From: Pseudomonadota bacterium
GTDB taxonomy: Bacteria; Pseudomonadota; Gammaproteobacteria; Burkholderiales; Rhodocyclaceae
Reading direction: 5' to 3'
NCBI GenBank assembly: GCA_018261895.1
Contig: JAGTRT010000003.1
Coordinates: 62,001-126,000, forward strand
Length of the DNA stretch: 64,000 nt
Part shown: one piece after another, positions 34,085 through 42,474 of the stretch
Numbering within the stretch: the stretch's first letter is position 1
How the letters are laid out: the number at the start of each line of letters is the position of its first letter
The notes under the pieces: model-generated
Databases searched by the model: none
The model's input: the letters and a program-made list of their open reading frames with translations, nothing else
What the model was told of the DNA's origin: nothing
Position numbers and translations under genes: made by a program

Positions 34085-34620
34085 TCTCGGCCATCGGCGC
34101 GGTTGCAGCCAACGGCATGCTCGGTCTGGATGGCTGGCTGCCCTGGGACATTCCCGAGGAACTGGCCTATTTCGAATCCATGGTGACCGGCGCGGCGCTC
34201 GTCATCGGTCGGCTGACCTACGAGTCGATGGATGTCGTTCCGGTCGACTCCTTTGTCGTCAGCCGCCAGGCTGATTTGTCGCTGCGCCCGGGCTGCACCC
34301 GGGTCGCCACGGTGGAGGAGGGGCTGCAGGCTGCCGTGAGCACCGGGAAGCCGGTATTCGTGATTGGCGGAGCCTCGATTTATGCCGCCGCCTGGCCGTA
34401 TTGCCAGCGCTTTTACCTGACCCGGATCGAACGGGCCTTTGACGGCGATTCACTGTTTCCAGCCGAAATACCGCTCGATCGATGGGAGATCGTCGAGGCC
34501 TCCTCCCGCATGCTGCTGGAGCGCAAGTCCGGTGAAATGGTCGAGTGCCGCTTCCTGCAATATAGGCAGCCTGATCCCCGGCCTTTACCCACAATGCATT
34601 GCATTTCCGAATCCAGATGA
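34063..34620 (+). CDS. dihydrofolate reductase-like protein
   Basis: The 185-residue product shows the DHFR pattern: ISAIGAVAANGMLGLDGWLPWDIPEELAYF (with the acidic residue equivalent to D27), VIGRLTYESM, VIGGASIYAAAWPYCQRFYLTRI and FPAEIPLDRWEIVE. It reduces dihydrofolate or a related pterin with NADPH. It overlaps the FolB-like gene by 22 bases. A GTG at 34078 is an alternative start. Because it is paired with FolB and has a short N-terminal half, it may be an alternative pterin reductase instead of the housekeeping FolA. Confidence 0.75.
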   Translation: MGQAPVLISAIGAVAANGMLGLDGWLPWDIPEELAYFESMVTGAALVIGRLTYESMDVVPVDSFVVSRQADLSLRPGCTRVATVEEGLQAAVSTGKPVFVIGGASIYAAAWPYCQRFYLTRIERAFDGDSLFPAEIPLDRWEIVEASSRMLLERKSGEMVECRFLQYRQPDPRPLPTMHCISESR

Positions 34621-34662
34621 GGAGAATGCCTGTCAGAGCGTTTTGCTGACCAGCGGCGAGAC

Positions 34663-37600
34663 ATGGAGACAATACCCGGACAGAATGCCCGCCATGGGAA
34701 CCAGTTGTGGATCGCCTTGATATCCCTGGCGGTCGGCGGCTTCATTCTGCTCGCGTATGTTCTGTGGTCGGCACATCAGGAGGTCTGGTCCGACGCCCGG
34801 ACCATGGCCGCCAGTCAGTCCGAACTGCTGGAGACGCAATTCGATTCGTCCTTGCAGCGGGTCGACATGATGTTGGCCCAGGTTGCCGAACGCGTCCCGA
34901 AAGACGCGCTTGCTGCGCCTGCTGCCGCGGCTGGGCTTCCGTCATTGTCCCGCGAATTGACCCGCCTGCAGGTCGCCCTGCCCGAAGTGGCAGGTTTGCA
35001 GGTGATCGGCGTGGATGGCAGCCCGCGGTCCTGGTCGGGAGAGCAAGTCCTTGAAACGCCTTTCGACCAAGCCTATTTCGAACAGGCACCGAAGGAACGC
35101 TGGCAGGCGGATGTGTTTTCCGATGTCGTCAGGTTGCGTGGGTCGGACCAGGCGGTGTTTTTCCTGGCGCGGGCACTGTGGGCCGACGATGGGCGGCTGT
35201 CGGGCGTACTCTGCGCTGCGATCAAGGTGGCGTATTTCGAAAGCATATTCGACATGTCGCAGCTCGGCCCTTCAGGTGCCCTGGCCATTCGGCGCAGCGA
35301 CAACCATGCGCTGCTGATACGCCAGCCGCCCACGCCAGCCGAGATCAACAAGCCGCTGCTGACTTCCCATCCGGTCTATCACCGAATCGCCGCAGGTGAG
35401 CGCCGTGGCGTGCTGGAGTTCGTTTCGCAGGCCGACGGGGTGAAGCGGGTCTATGGCTACCGCGTTCTCGAGCGCTATCCCTTCTATGTGTTGGCGGGCT
35501 TGTCCGAATCCGATGTGATGGCGTCCTGGCGACAGCGAACCTTTGTTGTCAGCGTTTTTGGCGCAGCCTTGCTGGGCTGCCTTCTGGTCGTCATCTTCGA
35601 GTTGTATCGCGCCCGATTGCGCGAAATGGCGATTGCCCTCAGCTTGCGGCGCAATGGAGAGCGGCTCAGCGCGGCGCAGCGGATTGCCCAGATGGGTAGC
35701 TGGGAGATCGACCTGGTGACGCGACAGGTGAGCTGCTCGGACGAATTGTTCCGGATATTCGAGATTCCCAGGGTGGAAGGCGGGGCGCCCTACGACGATT
35801 TCTTCGCCCGGATCCACCCCGAGGACCGTGCCAACGTTCAGAAGGCGCTTGATGAATCGGTGACCCGGGATCAGCCGAGTACGGTCAGGCATCGCCTGCT
35901 GATGCCCGATGGGCGGGTGAAATATGTACTGGAGTACTGCGAGGGCGAGAGCGGCAAGGACGGCGTACCCCGGCGCATCATCGGCACTTCGCAGGACATC
36001 ACGACGCAGCATGAAGTGGATGCCCAGATGCGCTTGCTGGCGAGTTCGGTCCAGTTCAGCGGCGAGGCGATCCTGATCACCGATGTCGACAACAACATCA
36101 TCACGGTCAATCCGTCATTCACCCGCCTGACCGGGTACTCGGCCGAGGAGGCGGCGGGCCGGAATCCGCGTTTCCTGTCGGCGGGGCGAACCACGAAGGA
36201 AGAGTACGCGCGGATGTGGGACGGCATCATCAACAATGGCTTCTGGCAGGGCGAGGTCTGGGATCGGCGCAAGGACGGGGGAATCTATCCGAAGTGGATT
36301 TCCATTTCGGTCATCCGCGACGATGAAGGAAAGGTGCTCTACCACATCGCCCATTTCACCGACATTTCGTCGGAGCGGGCGGCCGAGGAACGTCTGCATC
36401 ACATTGCCCACCACGACGTCCTGACCGGTCTGCTCAATCGCCTGAGCCTCAAGGGGCGCATGGACCAGGCGCTGGCGACGGCCCGCCGCGATGGATCGCG
36501 CGTCGCGGTGATGTTCATCGACCTCGACCGCTTCAAGGTCATCAACGATACGCTGGGGCACCACATCGGCGATGAACTGCTCATCGAGGTGGCCAAGCGC
36601 CTGCGCGAAAACGTGCGCGACAGCGATGTCGTGGCGCGCCTGGGCGGTGACGAATTCGTCATCATGCTGTCCGGCGTCGATCATACGAGTTCGGTGGCGC
36701 TGGTCGCCGAAAAGCTGGTGCTCAGCGTCGGCGAGGGCTATCGCATTGCCGGCTACGACATGTACACGTCGCCGAGTATTGGCATCGCGATTTTCCCGAC
36801 GGACGGCAACGATGGCGAAACCCTGATGAAGAACGCCGACGCCGCCATGTATCACGCCAAGACGGCGGGGCGGAACAACTTCCAGTTCTTCGACGCCAAG
36901 ATGAACGATGCGGCGCTGGAGCGCCTGAAGACCGAGCATGCCTTGCGCCAGGGCCTGGCGCGCGACGAGTTCCGCCTGCACTTCCAGCCGATCATCGACA
37001 TGGTCACCGGCCGGGTGGCGGCGGTCGAAGCGCTGGTTCGCTGGCAGCATCCCGAGAAAGGCTTGCTGGCACCGGGCGGATTCATCGGCATCGCCGAGGA
37101 AACGGGCTTGATCCAGCCGCTGGGCGAGTGGGTGCTGTGGGCCGCCAGCCGGCAACTGGCCGAGTTTTATTCGGCGGGGCTGGCCGACGTGAAAATGGGG
37201 ATCAACATTTCCGCCATCCAGATGCGCAACGGCAATCTGCCGATCCTGGCGCGCGGCATCATCGAAGCCTACAACCTCAAGCCGTCCGATCTGGTTTTCG
37301 AGATCACCGAATCGGTGGCCATGGAACAGCCGGCGGAGACCGTCCGCATTCTCGACATCCTGCACAGCATGGGCATCGTCGTCGCCATTGACGATTTCGG
37401 CACGGGCTATTCTTCGCTCGGCTATCTGCGCATTTTCCCGATAGATCATCTCAAGCTGGACCGTTCCTTCGTCGAGGAAATCAGCGACGACACCGACGGT
37501 TCGGTGATTTGCGACGCGACCATCGGCCTGGCGCACAATCTCGGCCTCAAGGTGGTGGCCGAAGGCGTCGAGACGGAAGAGCAGCTCGACTATCTGCGCA

Positions 37601-37692
37601 GTCGCGGCTGCGACCTGCTGCAGGGCTACCTCTACAGCCGGCCGTTGCCGGCAGACGACGTCATCGCCTTTATCCGCGCCCGGAATTCCTGA
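34663..37692 (+). CDS. membrane-anchored PAS-GGDEF-EAL c-di-GMP protein
   Basis: A 1009-residue protein. TM helices lie at about 16-38 and 287-310 and enclose a Cache-type periplasmic sensor. Two PAS domains follow (about 330-450 and 455-575), then GGDEF (580-745) and EAL (755-1005). The cyclase site LGGDEF is intact, with an RDSD inhibitory site five residues before it. The phosphodiesterase motifs AVEALVRW, EITES and DDFGTGYSSL are also intact. Both activities are therefore possible and one may dominate under a signal. Its target in this region is unknown. Confidence 0.92.
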   Translation: METIPGQNARHGNQLWIALISLAVGGFILLAYVLWSAHQEVWSDARTMAASQSELLETQFDSSLQRVDMMLAQVAERVPKDALAAPAAAAGLPSLSRELTRLQVALPEVAGLQVIGVDGSPRSWSGEQVLETPFDQAYFEQAPKERWQADVFSDVVRLRGSDQAVFFLARALWADDGRLSGVLCAAIKVAYFESIFDMSQLGPSGALAIRRSDNHALLIRQPPTPAEINKPLLTSHPVYHRIAAGERRGVLEFVSQADGVKRVYGYRVLERYPFYVLAGLSESDVMASWRQRTFVVSVFGAALLGCLLVVIFELYRARLREMAIALSLRRNGERLSAAQRIAQMGSWEIDLVTRQVSCSDELFRIFEIPRVEGGAPYDDFFARIHPEDRANVQKALDESVTRDQPSTVRHRLLMPDGRVKYVLEYCEGESGKDGVPRRIIGTSQDITTQHEVDAQMRLLASSVQFSGEAILITDVDNNIITVNPSFTRLTGYSAEEAAGRNPRFLSAGRTTKEEYARMWDGIINNGFWQGEVWDRRKDGGIYPKWISISVIRDDEGKVLYHIAHFTDISSERAAEERLHHIAHHDVLTGLLNRLSLKGRMDQALATARRDGSRVAVMFIDLDRFKVINDTLGHHIGDELLIEVAKRLRENVRDSDVVARLGGDEFVIMLSGVDHTSSVALVAEKLVLSVGEGYRIAGYDMYTSPSIGIAIFPTDGNDGETLMKNADAAMYHAKTAGRNNFQFFDAKMNDAALERLKTEHALRQGLARDEFRLHFQPIIDMVTGRVAAVEALVRWQHPEKGLLAPGGFIGIAEETGLIQPLGEWVLWAASRQLAEFYSAGLADVKMGINISAIQMRNGNLPILARGIIEAYNLKPSDLVFEITESVAMEQPAETVRILDILHSMGIVVAIDDFGTGYSSLGYLRIFPIDHLKLDRSFVEEISDDTDGSVICDATIGLAHNLGLKVVAEGVETEEQLDYLRSRGCDLLQGYLYSRPLPADDVIAFIRARNS

Positions 37693-37737
37693 AGACCAAA
37701 AAAGCGCTTGCGTTGCCCCCTTGTTTTTCTTATGATT

Positions 37738-37751
37738 AAAACGAACGTATG
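37738..37751. promoter_or_regulatory. candidate TetR operator (autoregulation)
   Basis: An AACG-AA-CGTA dyad 26 bases before the TetR ATG. It resembles the better AACG-TT-CGTT sites upstream of the fadL-like and second bifunctional genes, with two differences. Confidence 0.45.
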
Positions 37752-37776
37752 AATCATAATAACGAGGAGGCTCCCC

Positions 37777-38451
37777 ATGGAAAACCGTACTGTCGATACC
37801 CGTGAACGCATTCTGGATGCCGGTGAGCGCCTGTTCATGGCGCACGGCTATGAAGGCACCTCGATGCGCCAGATTACCGGCGAGGCTGGCGTCAATCTGG
37901 CGGCGGTGAATTATCACTTCGGCTCCAAGGAGTCGCTCATGCAGGAGGTCTTCCGGCGCCGGCTGGACTGGCTGAACGACGAGCGCATGCGGGTGCTCGA
38001 TGCCCTGGAGGCGGAAGCTGGCGGGCAGCCGGTCAAGCCGTCGGCCATCGTCGATGCCTTCTTCGGCACCCTGTTGCGCATGGCCGGCGACGAAAACCGC
38101 GGCGGGATGACCTTCCTGCGCCTGCTCGGCCGCACGCTGACCGAGCCGTCCGAGTTCATCCGCGCCTTCCTCGCGCACGAATACAAGGCCGTGATGGACC
38201 GCTACAAGGAAGCGCTGTTCAAGGCGCTGCCCGAAGTCCCCAAGGCCGAGATCGTCTGGCGCTTCCATTTCATGCTGGGCGCCACGTCCTACGCCATCGC
38301 CGGGACGGACGCCTTGCGCCTGGTCACCGACTGGCAGATCGAAGCCGAGGATTCGACCGACCGCCTCGACCGCCTCGTGCCGCGCCTGATGTCCTTCCTG
38401 CTCGGTGGATTGCGTGCACCGCTGCCGCAATTCGAGGGTGAGGGCGCCTAA
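37777..38451 (+). CDS. TetR-family regulator of the fatty-acid cluster (PsrA/FadR-like)
   Basis: The N-terminal TetR HTH is clear (TRERILDAGERLFMAHGY, then TSMRQITGEAGVNLAAVNYHFGSKESL). The C-terminal ligand domain resembles PsrA/FadR-like regulators that bind long-chain acyl-CoA. GAGGAG lies before the ATG. The gene precedes fadE, and AACG-NN-CGTT dyads occur before itself and two further fad operons. It probably represses beta-oxidation genes until acyl-CoA appears; this is inferred from family and context. Confidence 0.85.
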   Translation: MENRTVDTRERILDAGERLFMAHGYEGTSMRQITGEAGVNLAAVNYHFGSKESLMQEVFRRRLDWLNDERMRVLDALEAEAGGQPVKPSAIVDAFFGTLLRMAGDENRGGMTFLRLLGRTLTEPSEFIRAFLAHEYKAVMDRYKEALFKALPEVPKAEIVWRFHFMLGATSYAIAGTDALRLVTDWQIEAEDSTDRLDRLVPRLMSFLLGGLRAPLPQFEGEGA

Positions 38452-38457
38452 GGGCGA

Positions 38458-38497
38458 ATCTCACGGTCAACCGGGAAAAAAGCCAAAAATCAAAATC
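38458..38497 (-). repeat. dispersed element, copy 6
   Basis: Exact core followed by GAAAAAA and GCCAAAAATCAAAAT, in the 67-base gap between the TetR gene and fadE. Confidence 0.85.
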
Positions 38498-38518
38498 CAT
38501 AATCAAGGAGACAAGCAC

Positions 38519-40870
38519 ATGTTCAACCACCTTCCCGCCCTGTTCGGCCTGCTCGCCCTCGCGGTGCTGGCCGTGCTGATCGTGCGGCCGATCCGCCGGG
38601 CGCTCGTCACGCGCCCGATTTTTGCCACCTACCGCAAGGTCCTGCCGCAGATGTCGGACACCGAGCGCGACGCGCTGGAAGCAGGCACGGTCTGGTGGGA
38701 AGGCGAGTTGTTCCGTGGCAAGCCGGACTGGCGGACCCTGCACGGCTACCCGGTGCCGAAACTGACGCCGGAAGAGCAATCCTTCCTCGATCACGAATGC
38801 GAGGAAGCCTGCCGGCTGGTCAATGACTGGCAGGTCACGCACGAGCTTTACGACCTGCCCAAGGAAGCCTGGCGCTACATCAAGGACAAGGGCTTCCTCG
38901 GCATGATAATCCCGAAGAAGTACGGCGGGCTGGAGTTCTCGGCCTACGCGCATTCGCAGGTGGTGACCAAGCTGTCGACGCGCTCCAGTGCGCTGTCGGT
39001 CTCGGTCATGGTGCCCAATTCGCTCGGCCCGGCTGAACTGCTGCTGCACTACGGCACCGAGGAACAGAAGAACCATTACCTGCCGCGCCTGGCCAAGGGC
39101 ATTGAGGTGCCGGCCTTCGCGCTGACCAGCCCGTGGGCCGGTTCCGATGCGGCGTCGATTCCCGACAGCGGCGTCGTCTGCAAGGGCATGTACCAGGGCA
39201 AGGAAGTGCTCGGCATGCGGGTGAGCTGGGACAAGCGCTACATCACGCTGGCCCCGGTGTGCACGGTGTTCGGCCTGGCCTTCCATCTCTACGACCCGGA
39301 CGGCCTGCTCGGCGACAAGAAGCACGTCGGCATCACCTGCGCGCTGGTGCCGTACGACCATCCGGGTGTCGATACCGGTCGCCGCCACTTCCCGCTCAAC
39401 GCCATGTTCATGAACGGCCCGACGCGCGGCACGGATGTCTTCATGCCGCTCGATTTCATCATCGGCGGGCCGAAGATGGCCGGGCAGGGCTGGCGCATGC
39501 TCATGGAGTGCCTGGCGGCAGGGCGTTCCATCTCGCTGCCGTCGTCGAACACCGGCATGGCGCAGATGACGGCACGCGCCGTTGGCGGTTACGCCCGCGT
39601 GCGCAGCCAGTTCAAGATGGCTGTCGGCAAGTTCGAAGGCGTCGAGGAAGCGCTGACCCGCATCGGAGCCTACACCTACATGATGGATGCCGTGCGCACG
39701 ATGACCGCCGGCGCCGTCGACCTCGGCGAGAAGCCGTCGGTCGTTTCGGCCATCGCCAAGTACCATGTCACCGAACGCGCCCGTCAGGTCGTCAATGACG
39801 GCATGGACGTCATCGGCGGCAAGGGCATCTGCCTCGGACCCAACAATTTCATGGGTCGTGCCTACCAGCAGGTGCCCATCGGCATCACGGTCGAGGGCGC
39901 CAACATCCTGACCCGCTCGCTGATCATCTTCGGCCAGGGGGCCATTCGCTGCCACCCGTATCTGCTGCCCGAAATGCAGGCGGCGCAGAACCCCGATCAC
40001 CGGCGCGGGCTCGTCGATTTCGACAAGGCCTTGTTCGGCCACATCGGCTTCACGATCAAGAACGGTTTCCGTGCGCTGTGGCTGGGCATGACCGGTTCTC
40101 ACTTCGCCGGCGTCAATACCGACGTCGCGCCCGAGATGCGCCGCTATTACCAGCAACTGACGCGCTTCTCGGCGGCCTTCGCCTTCATGGCCGACATCTC
40201 GCTGCTGGTGCTGGGCGGCAGCGTCAAGCGCCGAGAAAAGCTGTCGGCCCGCCTCGGTGACATCCTGGCCCAGATGTACCTGATTTCCTGCACGCTCAAG
40301 CGTTACGAGGCTGACGGCCGCCGCATCGAGGATGCGCCGCTCGCTCACTGGGCGATCTGGGATGCGATGTACAAGGCGCAGCAGGCCTTCGACGGCGTCA
40401 TCGCCAACTTCCCGGTGCGCTTCATCGCCAGCTTCCTGCACCGCTCGATCTTCCCGTGGGGCCATCCGTACGTCGTGCCGTCCGACGAGGTCGGGCATCA
40501 GGTGGCGAAGACGCTCATCGCGCCGTCGGCTACCCGCGACCGGTTGACCGCCGAGTGCTACCTGCCGATGACCGAAAGCGAGCCGGTCGGCGCCATCGAA
40601 CTGGCCCTGCGCGCCACGCTGCTGGCCGAGCCCATCGAGGCGCGGATTCGCGCGGCGGAAAAGGATGGTCATTTCGACAACAACCCGCTGGCCAACGTGC
40701 GCGACATTGCGACGGTGGCCTTCGAGACCGGCGTGATTTCCGCAGCCGATTACGAAATCATGAAGCAGCGCAATCACTTGCGCGACATCGTCGTCCATGT
40801 CGATGACTTCCCGTTCGATTACGGCGTGGCGACGGCCAACAAGCCGGCCGAATGCCGGATGGCGGCGTGA
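38519..40870 (+). CDS. fadE: long-chain acyl-CoA dehydrogenase (FadE type)
   Basis: The 783-residue enzyme starts with a hydrophobic anchor (FGLLALAVLAVLIVRP), as in E. coli FadE. The acyl-CoA dehydrogenase N, middle and C domains follow (FLGMIIPKKYGGLEFSAYAHS, FALTSPWAGSDAAS, GRSISLPSSNTGMAQ), and then the C-terminal extension specific to the FadE group. It catalyses the first FAD-dependent step of beta-oxidation. AAGGAG lies nine bases before the ATG. It is the first structural gene after the TetR regulator. Confidence 0.92.
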   Translation: MFNHLPALFGLLALAVLAVLIVRPIRRALVTRPIFATYRKVLPQMSDTERDALEAGTVWWEGELFRGKPDWRTLHGYPVPKLTPEEQSFLDHECEEACRLVNDWQVTHELYDLPKEAWRYIKDKGFLGMIIPKKYGGLEFSAYAHSQVVTKLSTRSSALSVSVMVPNSLGPAELLLHYGTEEQKNHYLPRLAKGIEVPAFALTSPWAGSDAASIPDSGVVCKGMYQGKEVLGMRVSWDKRYITLAPVCTVFGLAFHLYDPDGLLGDKKHVGITCALVPYDHPGVDTGRRHFPLNAMFMNGPTRGTDVFMPLDFIIGGPKMAGQGWRMLMECLAAGRSISLPSSNTGMAQMTARAVGGYARVRSQFKMAVGKFEGVEEALTRIGAYTYMMDAVRTMTAGAVDLGEKPSVVSAIAKYHVTERARQVVNDGMDVIGGKGICLGPNNFMGRAYQQVPIGITVEGANILTRSLIIFGQGAIRCHPYLLPEMQAAQNPDHRRGLVDFDKALFGHIGFTIKNGFRALWLGMTGSHFAGVNTDVAPEMRRYYQQLTRFSAAFAFMADISLLVLGGSVKRREKLSARLGDILAQMYLISCTLKRYEADGRRIEDAPLAHWAIWDAMYKAQQAFDGVIANFPVRFIASFLHRSIFPWGHPYVVPSDEVGHQVAKTLIAPSATRDRLTAECYLPMTESEPVGAIELALRATLLAEPIEARIRAAEKDGHFDNNPLANVRDIATVAFETGVISAADYEIMKQRNHLRDIVVHVDDFPFDYGVATANKPAECRMAA

Positions 40871-40892
40871 TGCTGTTTTTCTGCAAAAACCT

Positions 40893-40980
40893 GAACCCCC
40901 CCAGCCCCCCTTGTCAGGGGGGAGCGAAAGTCTCCGGACGGACCTCTCCTCCCCTGAAAAGGGGAGGCCGGAAGGGGTTG
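40893..40980. repeat. G/C-rich nested hairpins between fadE and thiolase
   Basis: CCCCCC-TTGTCA-GGGGGG at 40905-40922 and CCTCCCC-TGAAAA-GGGGAGG at 40948-40967 lie inside a longer dyad running from AACCCC to GGGGTT. It may reduce read-through from fadE to the thiolase or stabilise the fadE mRNA. It also looks like a dispersed family, but only one copy is present here. Confidence 0.55.
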
Positions 40981-40994
40981 CCTTGGATCTTCCA

Positions 40995-42275
40995 ATGAAA
41001 ACGATCTACATCGTCGACGGAGCCCGTTCGCCCTTCCTCAAGGCGCAGAAAGGGCCGGGCGTCTTTGCTGCGTCCGATCTCGCCACCCAGGCCGGCCGTG
41101 CCCTGTTGCTGCGTCAGCCCTTCACGCCGAGCGATCTCGACGAAGTCATCCTCGGCTGCGCCGCGCCGTCGCCGGACGAAACCAATATCGGTCGCATGGT
41201 CGCCCTGCGTCTCGGCTGCGGCAAGAAAGTGCCGGGCTGGACGGTCATGCGTAACTGCGCTTCGGGCATGCAGGCTATCGACTCGGCCATCGCCAACATT
41301 CAGTGCGGGCGGTCCGAACTGGTGCTGGCTGGCGGCGTCGATGCGCTGTCGCGGGCGCCGCTGCTTTATTCGGATGCCATGGTGCGCTGGTTCGCCGGCA
41401 TGATGAGTTTGCGGACGGTCAACCAGAAAATCGGCCATTTTCTGAAATTGCCGCTGGCCGAGTTGCTCAAGCCGGTCATCGGCCTCATGAAGGGCCTGAC
41501 TGACCCGGTCGTCGGCCTGCTCATGGGCCAGACGGCCGAAAACCTGGCCTGGAAATTCGGCATCAACCGCCAGCAGATGGATGAATTCGCCGTCAAAAGC
41601 CATCTGAAGGCGATGTCGGCGCGGTCGGCGGGCTACTTCGACGAGATCGTTCCAGTGGTCGACGGCCAAGGCAAGGTCTACGCCGAAGACGACGGCGTGC
41701 GCGCCGACGCCAGCATGGCCGGGATGGCCAAGCTCAAGCCCTTCTTCGACAAGAAATACGGCAACATAACGGCCGCCAACAGTTCGCAGATCACCGACGG
41801 CGCCGCCTGGGTGATTCTGGCGTCGGAAGAGGCTGTGCAGAAATGGGGCCTGAAGCCCATCGGCAAGATCATCGACAGCGAATGGGCCGGCCTCGACCCA
41901 GCGCAGATGGGCCTCGGTCCGGTGCATGCCGCGACGCCCATCCTGCAGCGCCATGGCCTGGGCCTCAACGATGTCGATTACTGGGAACTCAACGAAGCCT
42001 TCGCAGCGCAGGTGCTCGGCTGTCAGGCGGCGTGGAAGTCCGACGAATACTGCCGCGAGCAGCTAGACCTGCCGGGCGCCTTCGGCAGCCTGGACGAGGA
42101 AAAGCTCAACGTGGATGGTGGTGCCATCGCCATCGGCCACCCGGTCGGCGCCTCGGGCGCGCGCATCGTGCTGCATCTGCTGCATGTGCTGCGCCGGAAC
42201 AACGCGAAACGCGGGATTGCCACGATCTGCATCGGCGGTGGTCTGGGCGGAGCGATGCTGGTGGAGGCGTTATGA
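40995..42275 (+). CDS. acetyl-CoA acyltransferase (FadI-like thiolase)
   Basis: A 426-residue thiolase with the active cysteine in NCASGMQAID, NEAFAAQVLG, GHPVGASGAR and the second cysteine in CIGGGLGG. The loop insertion around residues 135-180 (SLRTVNQKIGHFLKLPLAELLKPVIG) is typical of the FadI/trifunctional-beta group. ATG 40995 lacks a strong Shine-Dalgarno. It precedes a FadJ-like alpha subunit, with which it would form a trifunctional complex. Part of the loop coding sequence resembles the dispersed element. Confidence 0.88.
   Translation: MKTIYIVDGARSPFLKAQKGPGVFAASDLATQAGRALLLRQPFTPSDLDEVILGCAAPSPDETNIGRMVALRLGCGKKVPGWTVMRNCASGMQAIDSAIANIQCGRSELVLAGGVDALSRAPLLYSDAMVRWFAGMMSLRTVNQKIGHFLKLPLAELLKPVIGLMKGLTDPVVGLLMGQTAENLAWKFGINRQQMDEFAVKSHLKAMSARSAGYFDEIVPVVDGQGKVYAEDDGVRADASMAGMAKLKPFFDKKYGNITAANSSQITDGAAWVILASEEAVQKWGLKPIGKIIDSEWAGLDPAQMGLGPVHAATPILQRHGLGLNDVDYWELNEAFAAQVLGCQAAWKSDEYCREQLDLPGAFGSLDEEKLNVDGGAIAIGHPVGASGARIVLHLLHVLRRNNAKRGIATICIGGGLGGAMLVEAL
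41411..41449 (-). repeat. dispersed element, copy 7 (diverged, in thiolase gene)
   Basis: The ten core bases GGTTGACCGT are exact; CC is replaced by CT. An A/T tract and a GGCC block follow at the usual distances. The copy encodes TVNQKIGHFLK in the thiolase loop. Confidence 0.5.
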
Positions 42276-42295
42276 AATCAACTAACTACCGCTAC

Positions 42296-42394
42296 TCGTC
42301 ATTCCCGCGCAGGCGGGAATCCAGGAGCTTTCCGTGTGCATTTCTGGTCTCCCTGCTTTGCACTTCCTTCGGTCGCCTGCGCGGGAACGACGGA
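42296..42394. repeat. REPIN-like element with ATTCCC-N8-GGGAAT palindrome
   Basis: TCGTCATTCCCGCGCAGGCG at the left end is repeated in inverted orientation at the right end (one mismatch), about 100 bases in all. The left arm contains ATTCCC-N8-GGGAAT, the form of the neisserial dRS3 repeat. A single related arm lies at 53411. Confidence 0.75.
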
Positions 42395-42415
42395 ATGGGT
42401 GGGCGCGTCGAGGAT

Positions 42416-42452
42416 TTCAATTTTGGCCATTTTTTCCGGTTGACCGTGAAAG
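42416..42452 (+). repeat. dispersed element, copy 8
   Basis: A full-length copy with exact core, six-base T tract and TTTTGGCC block, 22 bases upstream of the bifunctional alpha-subunit gene. Confidence 0.88.
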
Positions 42453-42474
42453 TCGGCCAGCGGGGTAGCGCGGC

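Noticed and set aside
38324-40798. An 824-codon open frame antisense to fadE, and similar long antisense frames at 36115-38430 and 45905-48415
   Set aside because: They lie exactly opposite well-supported genes, have no recognisable domains or ribosome-binding sites, and are expected from the codon bias of high-GC genes.
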